Origin: [Eubacterium] saphenum
GTDB taxonomy: Bacteria; Bacillota; Clostridia; Oscillospirales; Ruminococcaceae
DNA length: 8,133 nt
NCBI GenBank assembly: GCA_004555855.1
Contig: SFJQ01000072.1
Span: 1 to 8,133 of the forward strand
Direction: 5' to 3'
Of this stretch, positions 6,635-8,133 are shown one piece after another. Position numbers and translations under genes: made by a program. Under the pieces are notes generated by a model that did no database searches, was not told the DNA's origin, and was given only the letters and a program-made list of their open reading frames with translations. The first letter of the stretch is position 1; each line of letters opens with the position of its first letter.

Positions 6635-7233
6635 TATTTGCCTTTCATTTTGTCGATAACCGCCTGCGCTTTATCGTAAAGTTCCTTCTCCGAACCGTTG
6701 TTTTCGATAACAAAATCCGAGTGTTCCCTGAAAAAATCAGCCCCGTGCTGCGAAGAAAGCCGTTCCTTTGCCTTTTCAGGAGAGATTCCATCGCGCTTTG
6801 AAATTCTCTCTGCGCAAAGCCCGATATCCGCGATAACGCTTATTATTTCCGTACACAAACCGTCAATTCCAGCTTCAAAAAGCGTCGGCGCGTCAAGCAG
6901 AACATCTTTGTCAAAGCGCTCGATTTGCCGCATAATATCGTAGGTTATATAGGGAAAAATTATCCCGCAGTACTCGGCGTATTTCGACTTGTCGTTGTAA
7001 ATCATCGCTGCGGTTTTCACGCGGTCAAGAGTGCCGTCAGAGTTCAGGATATCCCTGCCGAAACACTCGTAAATCTCGTTCAGAAAAGCGCTTTTTGACG
7101 CGATTTTCCGCGCAACCATATCGCAGTCGATAACCGCAAACCCGTTTTCTTCAAAAACACGCCGCACTGTTGATTTACCCGCGCCGCTTTGACCCGTAAG
7201 ACCGATTATTCTGATTTTCTGCGGATTTTCCAT
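6634..7233 (-). CDS. coaE: dephospho-CoA kinase CoaE
   Basis: A complete 199-residue kinase for the last step of coenzyme A synthesis: ATP-dependent phosphorylation of the 3'-hydroxyl of dephospho-CoA in the cytoplasm. It has the Walker A loop GLTGQSGAGKST (11-22, Lys20), an acidic DCD motif (36-38) where the family usually has DAD, the LDAPTLFEAG segment (113-122) of the CoA-binding domain, the arginine-containing lid (CAERISKRDGISPEKAKERLSSQ, 140-162) and DFVIENNGS (173-181) near the end. Length is normal for the family (about 195-210). The ATG at 7231-7233 is the only good start before the P-loop. Its ribosome-binding site is weak (a GGTG seven bases upstream). It is the first gene after a strong promoter and shares a one-base TAATG overlap with the transglycosylase gene. 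Confidence 0.97.
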   Translation of the reverse strand: MENPQKIRIIGLTGQSGAGKSTVRRVFEENGFAVIDCDMVARKIASKSAFLNEIYECFGRDILNSDGTLDRVKTAAMIYNDKSKYAEYCGIIFPYITYDIMRQIERFDKDVLLDAPTLFEAGIDGLCTEIISVIADIGLCAERISKRDGISPEKAKERLSSQHGADFFREHSDFVIENNGSEKELYDKAQAVIDKMKGK

Positions 7234-7281
7234 AATTATACACCACGCCGTTCAAATTACACAACTGCCGATATTTATATA

Positions 7282-7310
7282 AGTATAACGCAACTTTTTC
7301 CGTTTGTCAA
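7282..7310 (-). promoter_or_regulatory. near-consensus sigma-A promoter upstream of coaE
   Basis: On the minus strand TTGACA (7305-7310, a perfect -35) is followed after exactly 17 bases by TATACT (7282-7287, five of six -10 bases). Transcription would begin near 7274-7275, giving a coaE leader of about 41 bases. The -35 begins only four bases after the sua5 stop codon. It is the best promoter I see in any gap and probably drives the coaE-to-leuD run. The A/T-rich stretch just after the -10 would ease melting. Confidence 0.8.
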
Positions 7311-7314
7311 GAGG

Positions 7315-8133
7315 TTACGGCTCGATTATCCTGAAAGCCGCAGCGCGAAGCAAACGATTGTACACAGCAAGCCCCACGCCGTCCTTTGAAGGAATTTCAA
7401 CATACACCTTTTCCGCGCCGATTTCGTCCGCGTGCCGCAGCAGCGAGAACAGCCGATGCGCCTGAATTTCCGAGGTTTCGCCGTAATTCAAGCAGCCCTC
7501 TCGTTCACCACAGGAAAGAAAAATCGTTTTCTTTGCGCTGTTTTTCTGACAGAATTTCGCGAAATCATCGCCGTGCGTGTTCACAATAAAAACATCCGCT
7601 TTCGGGGAATAATGCTTGTACTTCATTCCCGGCGAAAGCACCTTTTCATCGGCTTTCGGCGCGGCTTCAACCGCCTTGTCCACCTCAACCTCGGCAAATT
7701 CCTCAAGCATTTCTCTTGTAATTCCGCCCGGGCGAAGAATGTGGATTTTGCCGTTTCTGAAGCAGATAACCGTGCTTTCCACGCCAACAGCGCACTCGCC
7801 GCCGTCGATAATCAGCGGGATTTTCCCGTTCATATCCTCAAAAACGTGCTGCGCGGTTGTGGGGCTTGGCTTACCCGAAGTGTTGGCAGAAGGCGCAGCA
7901 AGCGGAAATCCGCATTTCTCGATAATTTCACGCGCCGCTTCATTTGCGGGCATTCTCACAGCAACCGTTGACAAACCGCCGCTTGTTGCTTCGGGAACAG
8001 CCTCGGTTTTATCGAAAATCATCGTGAGCGGTCCCGCCCAAAATCGCTCTGCAAGCCGTTTTGCAAGCTCCGGAATATCGGTCACAAGCGGCTTCATCAT
8101 CTCGATATTGCTTATGTGGACAATCAGCGGGTT
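7315..8133 (-). CDS. sua5: L-threonylcarbamoyladenylate synthase, Sua5/YwlC type, 5' partial
   Basis: This enzyme makes threonylcarbamoyl-AMP from threonine, bicarbonate and ATP, the first step of t6A37 modification of ANN-decoding tRNAs. The frame is open to the right edge and reads NPLIVHISNIE just before an internal methionine at 8098-8100, so the methionine is not the start. About 272 residues are present, and roughly 60 N-terminal residues, including the KxR substrate motif, are missing. In the visible part the YrdC domain shows FWAGPLT (FWPGPLT is usual), VAVRMP, PLAAPSANTSGKPSPT, a VGVESTV motif and ILRPGGIT. The linker SPGMKYKHYSP, typical of two-domain Sua5, then leads to a C-terminal Sua5 domain ending GLAVYNRLLRAAAFRIIEP. 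A full protein of about 330-350 aa would match Bacillus YwlC. It ends 81 bases before coaE, with a promoter in between and no visible terminator, so it may also read through. Confidence 0.96.
   Translation of the reverse strand, partial: NPLIVHISNIEMMKPLVTDIPELAKRLAERFWAGPLTMIFDKTEAVPEATSGGLSTVAVRMPANEAAREIIEKCGFPLAAPSANTSGKPSPTTAQHVFEDMNGKIPLIIDGGECAVGVESTVICFRNGKIHILRPGGITREMLEEFAEVEVDKAVEAAPKADEKVLSPGMKYKHYSPKADVFIVNTHGDDFAKFCQKNSAKKTIFLSCGEREGCLNYGETSEIQAHRLFSLLRHADEIGAEKVYVEIPSKDGVGLAVYNRLLRAAAFRIIEP

Noticed and set aside
7235..7240. TATAAT directly before the coaE ATG as a leaderless promoter
   Set aside because: No acceptable -35 lies 16-18 bases upstream, and a much better promoter is present at 7282-7310.
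7234..7314. Terminator or riboswitch in the sua5-coaE gap
   Set aside because: No stable hairpin followed by a T run and no conserved riboswitch core is visible. The gap is accounted for by the promoter and a short leader.
7986..8005. Loss of function in Sua5 from FWAGPLT instead of FWPGPLT
   Set aside because: A single Pro-to-Ala change in a structural motif with all other visible motifs intact is weak evidence. The KxR substrate region lies off the window, so activity cannot be judged.

Overview
All recognisable genes in this window lie on the minus strand and read from right to left. Gene content points to a mid-GC, probably endospore-forming Clostridia-type Firmicute. The markers are a YunB-type sporulation protein, a two-domain Sua5-type threonylcarbamoyl-AMP synthase, the short (about 420 aa) clostridial/archaeal-type LeuC with a separate LeuD, an APE1-like M18 aminopeptidase, and strong purine-rich ribosome-binding sites before most genes. 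Placement below class is not supported by anything seen here.

Layout in transcription order. (1) The window opens inside sua5 (7315-8133, N-terminus off the right edge). (2) An 81-base gap follows, holding a near-consensus sigma-A promoter (TTGACA, 17 bases, TATACT) that fires toward coaE. (3) A tightly packed run of eight genes then continues to the left edge: coaE (CoA biosynthesis), a membrane-anchored lytic transglycosylase that overlaps coaE by one base, an M18 zinc aminopeptidase, yunB (sporulation), ligA (NAD-dependent DNA ligase), leuC, a small Dabb-domain protein, and leuD (C-terminus off the left edge). Gaps within the run are 19, 63, 16, 2, 0 (overlap) and 11 bases. I see no Rho-independent terminator between any of the genes, so one long transcript is plausible.

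The genes do not form a single pathway. Coenzyme A synthesis, wall remodelling, peptide turnover, sporulation, DNA ligation and leucine biosynthesis are strung together, as is common in compact clostridial chromosomes. The functional pair is leuC/leuD, the two subunits of isopropylmalate isomerase, but the Dabb gene is inserted between them and appears translationally coupled to leuC. The leuC ribosome-binding site lies inside the last codons of ligA, leaving no room for a dedicated leucine-responsive leader directly before leuC. The 63-base gap before yunB has three short segments that could form mutually exclusive hairpins, one of which would mask the yunB ribosome-binding site.

No mobile element, CRISPR array, tRNA, rRNA, recognised riboswitch or integration site was seen. 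No stretch of 300 bases or more lacks a gene. I did not find a clearly new multi-gene system; the strongest leads are the Dabb gene inside the isomerase operon and the pre-yunB leader.
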